64,000 nucleotides of DNA. Origin: Verrucomicrobiia bacterium (GTDB lineage: Bacteria > Verrucomicrobiota > Verrucomicrobiia > Palsa-1439). Location of the stretch: positions 83,804 to 147,803 of the forward strand of contig JAJVHY010000024.1 of assembly GCA_022072455.1 (NCBI GenBank). The letters are read 5' to 3'. Position 1 is the stretch's first letter. Every line of letters begins with the position of its first letter. Of the stretch, positions 1 through 8,349 are shown piece by piece. Position numbers and translations under genes: made by a program. Below the pieces are notes generated by a model. The model was not told the origin of the DNA and searched no databases. It saw only the letters and a program-made list of their open reading frames with translations.

Positions 1-1
1 G

Positions 2-1093
2 TGCGGGGAATCGACTGGGTTCGGCTGGCAGTGGTTCCGGGTGAATTGGTGGTTGATGCTAACGAAACTCACGGGGCCCGGGTTGTTTTTCGTATTCCCG
101 CTGAGTGTGGCCGGGCTCGGGTACTTGGTGACCCACGACCGGCCGCGGGCAATGCTGCTGGGGTTGTGGATTGTGCCGCCCTGGTTGTTGTACACGGCGT
201 ACTATTGGGCGCCGGATTGGGATTGGACCGTGCCGGTGTATCTGCGGTTTTTCATGAGTTTGTTCCCGGCGTTGATCATCTGTGCGTTGATCCTTCTACT
301 GGAAGTAGTCAAGCCGAAGCCGGCCTGGTCGGTTGGGGTCGGGGTGTTCGTGGCGATGACGGCGACGTTCAATTTGCGGACGGCGGTGGGGGAATTGGGC
401 AAGTGGTCCGAGAAACTGCAGGGGATCCAGACGATGGGTGAGCGGGTGCGCCGGCACGTGCCCGATGGCGCGATTCTGGTGTCGAGCGCCGATGTCCTCA
501 ATAGCCTCGAATTTGTGGGGAACTATGAACTGTATTCCGTGCAGACGTTTGACCGGAATTTGCTCACCTGGCGCACGGGGACGTTGACGAAGCCGGGGCC
601 GCATCCGTTTCAGGCGCGGAAAGCCCAGTACTTGGTGGACACGCTCGGCCATTTGAGCAATCGGCAATTGGCCGCGTTGCAGCAGTCGCTTCTCGCCAGC
701 AACTTGGCGGCGGGACGGGAGATCGCGGTGGTCACGACGCCGGAAGGGTTACGGCAGTTGCGGGGACGGATGGGGGAGGCGTTTCGCTACCATTCGCTGA
801 CCGAGTGGTATCAAGTCGCCTTCGGCAAGAACGGGGAAATGCGGCCGACGGCGGTCGCGCTATACCGACTGGAGCCGCGGGGTTCACATAGGCCGGCCCC
901 GGAAAGTCGCGCGGCCTTGGAAGAGCAGGTGGATTGGCTACAGTTTCGCGTCCAAATGCTCCGCGAAGAGTATGACGACAAATATCCCGGCGCTCGCCAG
1001 AAGTGGGAAGTGGTCATCTCCGGCGAGCAACAACTGCGGGAACTGTGTGTCAAGACCCAGCAGTTAAATGCGCGCCAGCCAGAATCGAGATAG
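2..1093 (+). CDS. C-terminal part of a polytopic membrane protein (partial)
   Basis: The reading frame is open to the left edge, so the true start lies outside the window; the first internal ATG at 41 is not a credible start. The visible N-terminal part has about four hydrophobic segments with aromatic-rich loops, as in GT-C type glycosyltransferases of the ArnT/PMT (GT39) kind. A soluble domain of about 230 residues follows, ending in a charged, probably coiled-coil tail. Catalytic loops of GT-C enzymes would lie upstream and cannot be checked. The soluble domain is not recognised. The gene converges on the large gene at 1242-5276 with a strong palindrome between them. Confidence 0.7.
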   Translation, partial: CGESTGFGWQWFRVNWWLMLTKLTGPGLFFVFPLSVAGLGYLVTHDRPRAMLLGLWIVPPWLLYTAYYWAPDWDWTVPVYLRFFMSLFPALIICALILLLEVVKPKPAWSVGVGVFVAMTATFNLRTAVGELGKWSEKLQGIQTMGERVRRHVPDGAILVSSADVLNSLEFVGNYELYSVQTFDRNLLTWRTGTLTKPGPHPFQARKAQYLVDTLGHLSNRQLAALQQSLLASNLAAGREIAVVTTPEGLRQLRGRMGEAFRYHSLTEWYQVAFGKNGEMRPTAVALYRLEPRGSHRPAPESRAALEEQVDWLQFRVQMLREEYDDKYPGARQKWEVVISGEQQLRELCVKTQQLNARQPESR

Positions 1094-1122
1094 CACGGCG
1101 GCCATTAGCACCAATCCCTAAA

Positions 1123-1201
1123 CTCGTGGGAGCGGCGTCACTTCCGCGACCGGCAACGATTTTCAGCAGCACCGGTCGCGGCGGGACGTCGCTCCCACGA
1201 G
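1123..1201. repeat. Long imperfect palindrome between convergent genes
   Basis: Two arms of about 30 bases (1123-1153 and 1172-1201) are nearly complementary. They begin CTCGTGGGAGCGGCGTC and end GACGTCGCTCCCACGAG, with CGCGACCGG/CCGGTCGCG in the inner stem. Lying between two convergent stop codons, it could act as a bidirectional terminator. Its size and structure also fit a REP-like dispersed element. I do not see a second copy of this exact palindrome in the window. Confidence 0.7.
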
Positions 1202-1225
1202 GAATTCCTCCGCCAACCCCCGGTG

Positions 1226-1242
1226 GTTTTGGGATGGGTTCT
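1226..1242. repeat. Copy 1 of a 17-bp dispersed repeat
   Basis: The 17 bases GTTTTGGGATGGGTTCT also occur at 19739-19755. Both copies lie next to palindromes and just beyond the stop codon of a minus-strand gene. This suggests pieces of one dispersed repeat family. Confidence 0.55.
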
Positions 1243-4200
1243 TACTTGAACGGGAATTCGTCTTTCAAGACGACTTGACGGATCGGGGAGGGTTTGGATT
1301 CCTTGCCGTTGGCATCCACGTAGGTAACGAAGAAGTACAGCGGGGTGGCCGGCTTCAGGCCGTCGAATAACAATTGATTGGGCGATTTAATCAGGGCAAC
1401 TCGCCGGTGTTTGGAGTTTTTGTCCACGCCCAAGGGTAGTGCGCCGCGTCCGTCCGAGTACACGGCGACGTAGCCTTTGTAGCTTGTCGCTCCTTCGACC
1501 GGGGTGATGTCAATGAGCAGTCGGTTGCCTTCGTACTGGGGTTCGTCGGTGGGCGACAGTTTCGCGATGGTCGGAGCGGTGCCGACGCCTTGTTCCTGCA
1601 AAACTGCGTGCGGATTGGGCAGTGGCGCAAGTTCGCCTTTCAGCAACACATCCGCGGCGGCCATCTGCACTTTGACTGGAGTGTCGGTCATGTCTTCGGG
1701 GCGGGCGTATTCAACGGTGAGATCGTCCAACTCGATGGCGAGATCGATGACCGGCAGCATTTGATCCACGTAAATCATCTGCGGACGCATCTCGATCATG
1801 ATTTTAGTGATCTTCACCGGCAAGTCCACGATGCCCTCGGCATCGGCACCCCACCAGACGGTATCGGCTTCGCGGAAGTTGTCGCCGGGGGCGTTGCCGG
1901 GGAGTGGGAAACGGAGGTACCGCCAGCCGTCGTGATTAACGGACGACCATGAATGAATGTCGTCGCAGTTCCATGCATCTTTTGTCCCGCAACTGAGCCA
2001 TCTCTCGCCTTTGGCGTCGGTAATCTCGTAGATGAACCGGTTCCATGCCGACCGGCCGTTGACCCACAGGCCAAGCGCGCAGCCTTTGCCAGGGATCGCG
2101 ATGGGCTGGGGCGGCGTGTAGACGCCGTAGAAGCCGACCATCGGTTTTTTCTGATCGGGCTTGGTCAACTCGACGCGGAAAACAATTGAATTGCGGGTCG
2201 CGTTACGGGTGCGCTCGGCGCGCATCTGCCCGGGTTCGCGGGGCATGTCCCAATGGTTGTTCTGGTAGCGCTCGAAGATGCCGGCATCGTACGTCCAGTC
2301 GGTGGACTCGAAATCCTCCAGCAATTTCCGATGGACGGCCGGCGCTTCGGTATAGGTGGGTTCGCCAACAGCGGCGGATTGGATCGTGCCGTTGCGGACG
2401 ACGATCCACTGAGGCGTCGGCGAAAGTGTCACGGTGGCTTGCCGGTCTTTGATATCGACCGGGTGGGCGTTGCCGTTTTGGTCGTACCGGGTGGCGGTGC
2501 CGTCGAGTGTCAACGTGAGCGGACGGGTGCCGCGGAAGGTCCAGACGGCGTAGACCAACCGGTTCGTGTCTTTGAAGCGGACACAGTACGCGCTGCGCGA
2601 GCCGGTCTCCAACCAGCCGTCGTACTTGGCGAGGTCGAGCACTTGAGACATGGTCGCGTAGGCGGCGGCGGCGGGTTTGGGATTCGCTTCTGGTTCGCGG
2701 TCAAACACGCCCGCCCGGCCGTAGTGTGACGATCCCCAGCCGTCCCCGGAGGTTTGGTCGGACCAAGTGCGGAGGAATTTAGTGGTTCCCAACGACAGCG
2801 ATAACACGGCGGTGCGAACGATGCTGTTGGCCTGTTCCTGTTCTGTCAGTGCGAGCGGGCCGCTGGGCGGGAAATAACTTTCGAGGTGGACGATTTCTTT
2901 TTTTCCGAGCAGCCCTTTTTCCTTGAGTTGGTGGTTGAGGAAATACAACAAGCTCGGCTCCGTGGCGCGCGGCTGGCGTTCCGGCATGCGCTCGAACTGC
3001 GGCAAGTCCATGCCGAATCCGTCGAACAAATCGTTGTCCCAATCCGGGAGCATGAAGAATGGTTGCGCGAAGTTGCCGGCCCCGTGGCCGAAGAGGAATT
3101 TTAGTTTTGGCGCGTGTTGGCGGACGCCGGCGACGGCGGCCTTGGCAGTCTGCCAATGTTCGCGGATGCGTTTGGTTTCGCGTTCATCCAATTCAAACCA
3201 CGGTTGTCCCATCGCCCAAGGGGACAGGCCGTGCGTGACACGCAACGAGATCGCATTTTCGGCGAAGACGTTGACGTATTGGAGGTCGGGATGCTCCCGG
3301 AGTTGTTCGGCGGCTTCTTTGCCTTTGCGGTCCGCATAGGCTCGGACTTGATCGGGATCGGGTGTGACGGCGCTGCTCCACGCCGGTAAGTTCCTTCCTT
3401 CGAGCCGGTAATGTTCGGGGGCAATGCCATATTTCTGGCGGAGCGGAGCGAGGCTGACGGCTGGTTCTTTAGGGTTGGGCCGGTCGTCCAATTGGAACGA
3501 GTTGATGGCGCCGAGGGCCTTGAGATTTCGGAGATTATCTTCCGTGGTCGGGTGGGTCTTGTGAGTGCCGTTCCAAGACCACAGCCCCCACGGACTGTTG
3601 ACCGGTGTTGCTTGGCGTGTATTCGGTGGCAAACGCAGGAATGTGCCGGTGCGCGATTGCTGGAAGTCGCCGGCCTTGACCGTCGTTTGCACTGTGTACA
3701 AGCCGTAGGCTGGCGCGGGTGGTTGAATGCTGATGGTTTGTTTGGGCGAATTGGCGGCAAGGGTGACGCGTTGGGGATGCACGGAGCTCTTGCCGGCGGG
3801 ATCGGTCACGGTGACTTGGATGTCCGCGTCCACCGGTCGGGCTGTGAGATTGCGGAGCAGGACGCGCCAGATTGGTTTTTCGGGATCTTGATACAAATTG
3901 GCTTTTTGTGTGCCGGTGCCGCGCGCCCAGACCGGCGCCTCTTCAAGCGTCAGTCCGTAGACCCGAACGCTGCTGGGCAAGCCACCGGGAAATGAGCCAT
4001 AATACGCCGGATCCGGATGGCCCCGGTAGGGGTAAATCTCTTTGGTGATTTCGAGACAATCCATCGGATCAGCTGCGAGCGCGGCGGCATCGAGTTCGAC
4101 CGGGATCAACCAGAGCGAATTGCCGGCGCGGAGTCCAACCCGGCGCGCCTGACCAGGAGCGGAAGTGGCTTTGTATTCGGGGACCGACGTGACAGCGTCC

Positions 4201-5276
4201 ACAGCCCAGCAAGTTTTCGGCGTGTAAAAGCGCACCGTCAACACCGGCGCGGAATTCGGTTCGCCGTCGGCCGCCGCCAAGACCCACGCGCGCCGATACG
4301 TCCGTTTGGGCACGCGCATCGTGAAACGGGTCATTTCGATCTCTTCCGGTGGGGCGACGCTTTCGCGGGCGTCGCCCTCGCGGAACGTTCCCATGCGGAT
4401 GGTGCTGACGCTGGCGCCGACATCGAGGTGATCCTCGCCTTTGAAGCCGGCTGAAGCGATGATGGGCACGCCATGAATCGGTGCGATCTGGCCGCGTTGC
4501 GCCGGCCAAGCCGCGGGGCCGGTCGCGTTGTAGAAGTCATCGAGCGGGACTGGCACGAACGACGCGGCAAACTCTTCGAGCGGGCGGGCGCGCAGGCTCA
4601 ACAACCGGGCGTCATCCGTCAAAGTCAGGCTGGCGCGGCCGGTCGAACTGGCCGGCGGATAATCGCCGACGAGCCGGCCATTGACGTAGAATCGGGTGCT
4701 GTCGGCGCGAAGTTCGAGGCGCAACCGGTGGAAGCGCAGATGGGCGAGGGGCAGTTGCTGCACAGTGCGTTCGAGGACGAGCCGGACGTTGTCGTCCATC
4801 AGCGGTGAGATACTGGCGAGGGTGTAGCGCGGTTTGAAAGTGATGGGCCGGCTTTCGGTCCGGGAACTGACGGTAACCATATAGCCGTGGTCGTCGCGTG
4901 GCCGGCCGCGCTGGAATGTCAGGGTATGTGCGTTGGTGGAATCCGATTCGATAAAGCTGAGGATGGCCTTGGCGCGTGGGATGGTTTTTTCCAACGTGGA
5001 AGTTTGCAGCGGCAAGCGGACTTCCGCTTCAATGACCGCCGGAATCCGGAGGGGTTCCGGCAGGATAAATTCGAGTTTCTGATCCTTGCCGCGGACGGGC
5101 CGCATTTGCAATGTCGCGGCGTTGGCCACTGTGTCGGTGACGATTTGCGCGCGTGCCGCGTCAAAATGCCAGGAGCCGGCGACCGGCTCGGGACTTATGG
5201 TCAATACTGATTCCGCGAAAATTGCGAGCGAGGGGGAAATGAAAATGGCAATGAGCAGCAACCGGAAATTTTTCAT
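1242..5276 (-). CDS. Giant secreted glycoside-hydrolase-like protein with C-terminal FnIII domain
   Basis: The protein has 1344 residues and an N-terminal signal peptide (MKNFRLLLIAIFISPSLAIF), so it is exported. About residues 30-230 look like a laminin-G/concanavalin-like beta sandwich (FYVNGRLVGDY). Residues of roughly 560-900 resemble a TIM-barrel hydrolase: WGLWSWNGTH opens the barrel, and acidic residues in NVFAENAIS and EIVHLESYF are candidate catalytic positions. Another sandwich follows, then a fibronectin type III-like module at the end (ATPLYFFVTYVDANGKES). It does not match a CAZy family I can name with confidence; polysaccharide binding or cleavage is inferred. The gene is monocistronic and divergent from msrA. 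Confidence 0.75.
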   Translation of the reverse strand: MKNFRLLLIAIFISPSLAIFAESVLTISPEPVAGSWHFDAARAQIVTDTVANAATLQMRPVRGKDQKLEFILPEPLRIPAVIEAEVRLPLQTSTLEKTIPRAKAILSFIESDSTNAHTLTFQRGRPRDDHGYMVTVSSRTESRPITFKPRYTLASISPLMDDNVRLVLERTVQQLPLAHLRFHRLRLELRADSTRFYVNGRLVGDYPPASSTGRASLTLTDDARLLSLRARPLEEFAASFVPVPLDDFYNATGPAAWPAQRGQIAPIHGVPIIASAGFKGEDHLDVGASVSTIRMGTFREGDARESVAPPEEIEMTRFTMRVPKRTYRRAWVLAAADGEPNSAPVLTVRFYTPKTCWAVDAVTSVPEYKATSAPGQARRVGLRAGNSLWLIPVELDAAALAADPMDCLEITKEIYPYRGHPDPAYYGSFPGGLPSSVRVYGLTLEEAPVWARGTGTQKANLYQDPEKPIWRVLLRNLTARPVDADIQVTVTDPAGKSSVHPQRVTLAANSPKQTISIQPPAPAYGLYTVQTTVKAGDFQQSRTGTFLRLPPNTRQATPVNSPWGLWSWNGTHKTHPTTEDNLRNLKALGAINSFQLDDRPNPKEPAVSLAPLRQKYGIAPEHYRLEGRNLPAWSSAVTPDPDQVRAYADRKGKEAAEQLREHPDLQYVNVFAENAISLRVTHGLSPWAMGQPWFELDERETKRIREHWQTAKAAVAGVRQHAPKLKFLFGHGAGNFAQPFFMLPDWDNDLFDGFGMDLPQFERMPERQPRATEPSLLYFLNHQLKEKGLLGKKEIVHLESYFPPSGPLALTEQEQANSIVRTAVLSLSLGTTKFLRTWSDQTSGDGWGSSHYGRAGVFDREPEANPKPAAAAYATMSQVLDLAKYDGWLETGSRSAYCVRFKDTNRLVYAVWTFRGTRPLTLTLDGTATRYDQNGNAHPVDIKDRQATVTLSPTPQWIVVRNGTIQSAAVGEPTYTEAPAVHRKLLEDFESTDWTYDAGIFERYQNNHWDMPREPGQMRAERTRNATRNSIVFRVELTKPDQKKPMVGFYGVYTPPQPIAIPGKGCALGLWVNGRSAWNRFIYEITDAKGERWLSCGTKDAWNCDDIHSWSSVNHDGWRYLRFPLPGNAPGDNFREADTVWWGADAEGIVDLPVKITKIMIEMRPQMIYVDQMLPVIDLAIELDDLTVEYARPEDMTDTPVKVQMAAADVLLKGELAPLPNPHAVLQEQGVGTAPTIAKLSPTDEPQYEGNRLLIDITPVEGATSYKGYVAVYSDGRGALPLGVDKNSKHRRVALIKSPNQLLFDGLKPATPLYFFVTYVDANGKESKPSPIRQVVLKDEFPFK

Positions 5277-5432
5277 AAGGTAATATAATAACGTTGTGAT
5301 TACTAATTGCTATGCATTTAACCGGTGCGAAATTACCAAAAATTGCACTCCGCCATCTGTCGCAGTATTCTATTCCGCATGTGGCGGCACCTACTGATAT
5401 TGATCGTTGGTTTGAATTGGGGGACAAATGGT

Positions 5433-5978
5433 ATGAGCGACACGAACGAAGTCATCACACTTGGCGGCGGTTGTTTTTGGTGCACCGACGCCATCTTTGA
5501 ACAACTCCAAGGCGTGGTGAAAGTCGAGTCCGGCTACTCTGGCGGTACCGTGCCGAACCCGACCTACCGGCAAGTATGCGGCGGGGATACCGGCCATGCT
5601 GAGGTCAGCCAGATCACGTTCGACCCGAAAGTCATTTCGCTGCGGGAAATTCTTGAGGTGTTTTTTACCGTTCACAATCCGACAACCCTGAACCGGCAAG
5701 GCAACGATGTCGGCCCCCAATACCGGTCTGTCATTTTCTACCGGAACGACGCGCAAAAAGTCACGGCGGAGGAAGTCATCAAGGCCATTTCCGCTGCGAA
5801 GATTTGGGACGGCAAGATTGTGACGGAGGTGACGGCGTTCAAAGCGTTCTACAAAGCTGAGGACTACCATCAAGGCTATTACCGGCTGAATGGCCGGCAA
5901 CCCTATTGTCAGGCGGTCATTGCGCCGAAAGTGAGCAAATTCCGCGAGAAATACCGGATGAAACTCAAAGCCGAATAG
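5433..5978 (+). CDS. msrA: Peptide-methionine (S)-S-oxide reductase
   Basis: MsrA reduces the S-epimer of methionine sulfoxide in proteins. The diagnostic GGGCFWC motif with its catalytic cysteine is near the N-terminus, followed by the conserved GYSGG, GHAEV and NDVGPQYRS blocks. The start at 5433 is preferred because GGGGGA at 5419-5424 is well spaced before it, giving 181 residues, a usual length. An upstream in-frame ATG at 5379 would add a hydrophobic leader (MWRHLLILIVGLNWG) and make a secreted form. That start has no ribosome-binding site but cannot be excluded. Confidence 0.93.
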   Translation: MSDTNEVITLGGGCFWCTDAIFEQLQGVVKVESGYSGGTVPNPTYRQVCGGDTGHAEVSQITFDPKVISLREILEVFFTVHNPTTLNRQGNDVGPQYRSVIFYRNDAQKVTAEEVIKAISAAKIWDGKIVTEVTAFKAFYKAEDYHQGYYRLNGRQPYCQAVIAPKVSKFREKYRMKLKAE

Positions 5979-5987
5979 CGTGACGCA

Positions 5988-7016
5988 ATGCTTCTTGATC
6001 TAGCTCATCGTTCCTTGACGCTGCCAACCGCACCGTATCACGAACACGCAGTCCGCGATTTCGTCGAGGCGTTTGCCCGGCAACTGGGCTTGCCGCCGGA
6101 GCGCGACGCCGCCGGTAACGTGATTGTGAAATACCGGCGGGGGATGACCGGGACGCCGTTGGTTTTTGTGGCGCATATGGATCATCCCGGGTTTGTCGCA
6201 CTCGGCGGGCGGCGCGCTGAGTTTCTCGGTGGGGTGCCGAAAGAATGGTTTCCCGGCGCGCGGGTCAAATTTGGCACGGTGCGGACCCATGTTCGCCGGG
6301 TCGCGTCGGGATGGCCGAAACGGAAGGTGGTGGAACTGGCGAACGCGGTGCCGTGCGGCGAATTGGGGATGTGGGATGTGCCGCGGTGCCATGTGCGCGC
6401 CGGCAAACTGCACGCGTTGGCGATTGACGATGTATTGAGTGTGGCGGTGATACTGGCGACACTGGCCGAGGTGAAACGCCGGCAACTGACCACGCACGTA
6501 TGGGGCGTGTTCACGCGGGCGGAGGAGGTCGGATTTCACGGTGCAATCGAGATCGCCAAAGCCGGCAAGATCCCGCGGGGGGCGGTGATTGTGTCGCTCG
6601 AGATGAGCCGGGCGCGGCCGTGGGCCAAAATCGGGAACGGGCCGGTGGTGCGTGTGGGTGATCGGTTGACGACATTCGATGCGGCGGGGGTGTATTTTTT
6701 GCAGGAAGTGGCCCGGCGGTCAGCGCTTCCGGTGCAACGTTGTCTAATGGACGGTGGTGCTTGTGAAGCGACGGCGTTCAATGGATTGGGATATCGCGCT
6801 TGCGGTTTGTGTCTGCCCTTGGGTAATTATCACAACATCGGGGCGAAACGGCAGATTCGGGCCGAGTACGTCAGTCTGCGCGATTTGGTTGGGTTGGGAA
6901 AGTTGACGGTCGCTGCCGCTCGGGAGTGGCGGAATTATCCCGTCATTGTCGCTAGTCTGCGGAAAACGGTGGAGCGGATCCGGGCGAATTTGACCCGCGA
7001 GTTGAAGAACATATGA
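5988..7016 (+). CDS. M42-family metallopeptidase (FrvX/glutamyl aminopeptidase-like)
   Basis: This 342-residue protein matches the co-catalytic zinc aminopeptidases of family M42. Visible metal and catalytic positions are the His/Asp of VAHMDHPGF, the Asp of LAIDDVLS, the Glu pair of FTRAEEVGFHGA, the Glu in SLEMS and the His in GNYHNIGAK. The PDZ-like insertion typical of M42 lies between the first two motifs. It starts 10 bases after msrA and ends in an ATGA overlap with the TPR gene, so the three probably share a transcript. A cytoplasmic peptidase is expected; the substrate is unknown. Confidence 0.85.
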   Translation: MLLDLAHRSLTLPTAPYHEHAVRDFVEAFARQLGLPPERDAAGNVIVKYRRGMTGTPLVFVAHMDHPGFVALGGRRAEFLGGVPKEWFPGARVKFGTVRTHVRRVASGWPKRKVVELANAVPCGELGMWDVPRCHVRAGKLHALAIDDVLSVAVILATLAEVKRRQLTTHVWGVFTRAEEVGFHGAIEIAKAGKIPRGAVIVSLEMSRARPWAKIGNGPVVRVGDRLTTFDAAGVYFLQEVARRSALPVQRCLMDGGACEATAFNGLGYRACGLCLPLGNYHNIGAKRQIRAEYVSLRDLVGLGKLTVAAAREWRNYPVIVASLRKTVERIRANLTRELKNI

Positions 7017-8101
7017 AACGATTCATGATCAGTATGATCGGCGCCGGCTGGTTGGGGTTGGCCGGAATTACGGGGGCCGATGAGGCACCGGCATTCGATC
7101 CGAACGAGCAGTTCATGCTTGGAGTGCGGGCGATTCAGGAGCGCAAGTTTGCAAGCGCCGCGGAATGTTTTGAGCGCGCGGTGAAAGCCCAGCCGGTGTT
7201 TCCCGATGCGTATAATAATTGGGGCATCGCGCTCGTGCAGATGGGCCGGCAGACGGTGGCGCTTGACCAGCAACTGTTGTTGTATCAGCAGGCCGCCGAC
7301 AAATTCAGCAAGGCCGCCGACCAAAATCCGAAGGAACGGTTGACGTTTTTGTTATGGAGTGAAGTGTTGGTGTTGATCGGTGACATGCCGGTGGATGGTC
7401 GGGTGCGACTAGGCTGTTATCAGGGCGCGGTGGACAAGTGTAAACGGGCGGCAGCACTGGCGCCGACCGAGTGGGAGACCTACAACAAGTGGGGCGCAAT
7501 TCTTTCCAACAAGCTGCCCGACTTTGCGACGGATGACAAGACGCGGGTCCAACTGTACCGGGAAGCGGCGGAGTTGTTCGCGAAGGCTGCGAAAAATGCG
7601 CGCTTCAGCAGCGAGGTGGCGCCGTTGTACACGAACTGGGGCAGCGCATTGGTGCGGGCGGCCCGGCTGGCGATCAACCCGGACGACAAAGTCAAAATGC
7701 TGACGGACGCCTGTGAAAAATTTGAGCGCGCCGCCAAAATGATTCCCGGCGCGGCGGCGTCCTATCTGATGTGGGGGAATGCGTTGATTGAACGCGGCAA
7801 GTTGACGCGGATGCGCAGTGATTATCGAGATGCGATTGACCGGCTCAACACCTGCATTTCGCTAAACCCGAAGGAGAACGCCGCGTACTACAATCTGGCC
7901 CGGGTTTACGCGGTGCAAGGCAACAACGTGCTCGCGAAGGAGACGCTTAAAAAACTGGCGACCCGCGACCCGCAACGGGTGATGCTGATTGAAGCAGCGC
8001 GTGATCCGGATTTTGCTGGGATGGGGAAAGACGCGGAGTTTATCGAGTTGGTCAATCCCGGCGGCACCGCCGGTTTTCCTGGTACGGCGCCGCGGCGGTA
8101 G
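7013..8101 (+). CDS. Secreted TPR-repeat protein
   Basis: The 362-residue product begins with a signal peptide (MKRFMISMIGAGWLGLAGI...) and then consists of tetratricopeptide-like helices. Clear units include FASAAECFERAVKAQP and the YYNLARVYAVQGN unit near the end. It overlaps the M42 gene by four bases (ATGA). No enzymatic motif is visible; it is probably a periplasmic scaffold or part of an envelope complex. Confidence 0.8.
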   Translation: MKRFMISMIGAGWLGLAGITGADEAPAFDPNEQFMLGVRAIQERKFASAAECFERAVKAQPVFPDAYNNWGIALVQMGRQTVALDQQLLLYQQAADKFSKAADQNPKERLTFLLWSEVLVLIGDMPVDGRVRLGCYQGAVDKCKRAAALAPTEWETYNKWGAILSNKLPDFATDDKTRVQLYREAAELFAKAAKNARFSSEVAPLYTNWGSALVRAARLAINPDDKVKMLTDACEKFERAAKMIPGAAASYLMWGNALIERGKLTRMRSDYRDAIDRLNTCISLNPKENAAYYNLARVYAVQGNNVLAKETLKKLATRDPQRVMLIEAARDPDFAGMGKDAEFIELVNPGGTAGFPGTAPRR

Positions 8102-8110
8102 TCTTTGCGG

Positions 8111-8138
8111 TTGCCAAATGGAACGAATTGGTTATAGT
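8111..8138 (+). promoter_or_regulatory. Candidate promoter of tRNA-Glu
   Basis: TTGCCA at 8111-8116 and TATAGT at 8133-8138 are separated by 16 bases, and the tRNA begins 17 bases after the -10 box. It is close to the sigma-70 consensus. Confidence 0.55.
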
Positions 8139-8155
8139 CACGCCGCTTTGCCGGA

Positions 8156-8233
8156 GACCCCATCGTCTAGCCTGGTCTAGGACATCGCCCTTTCACGGCG
8201 GTAACGCGGGTTCGAATCCCGCTGGGGTCGCCA
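8156..8233 (+). tRNA. tRNA-Glu (anticodon TTC)
   Basis: The acceptor arm GACCCCA (8156-8162) pairs with TGGGGTC (8223-8229). The anticodon loop CTTTCAC reads TTC. The T-arm contains GGTTCGAATCC, and CCA is encoded at 8231-8233. Confidence 0.96.
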
Positions 8234-8349
8234 TCTCAATTTTCCTCTGCAAAATTGCATTCATCAAAGCGCTGCTTTTTTAAGTCATAACGTCTGTCCA
8301 TGACAACTTTGGTTGGATTCAAAAGAGACGCACTTCGCAAGCGGGATGG

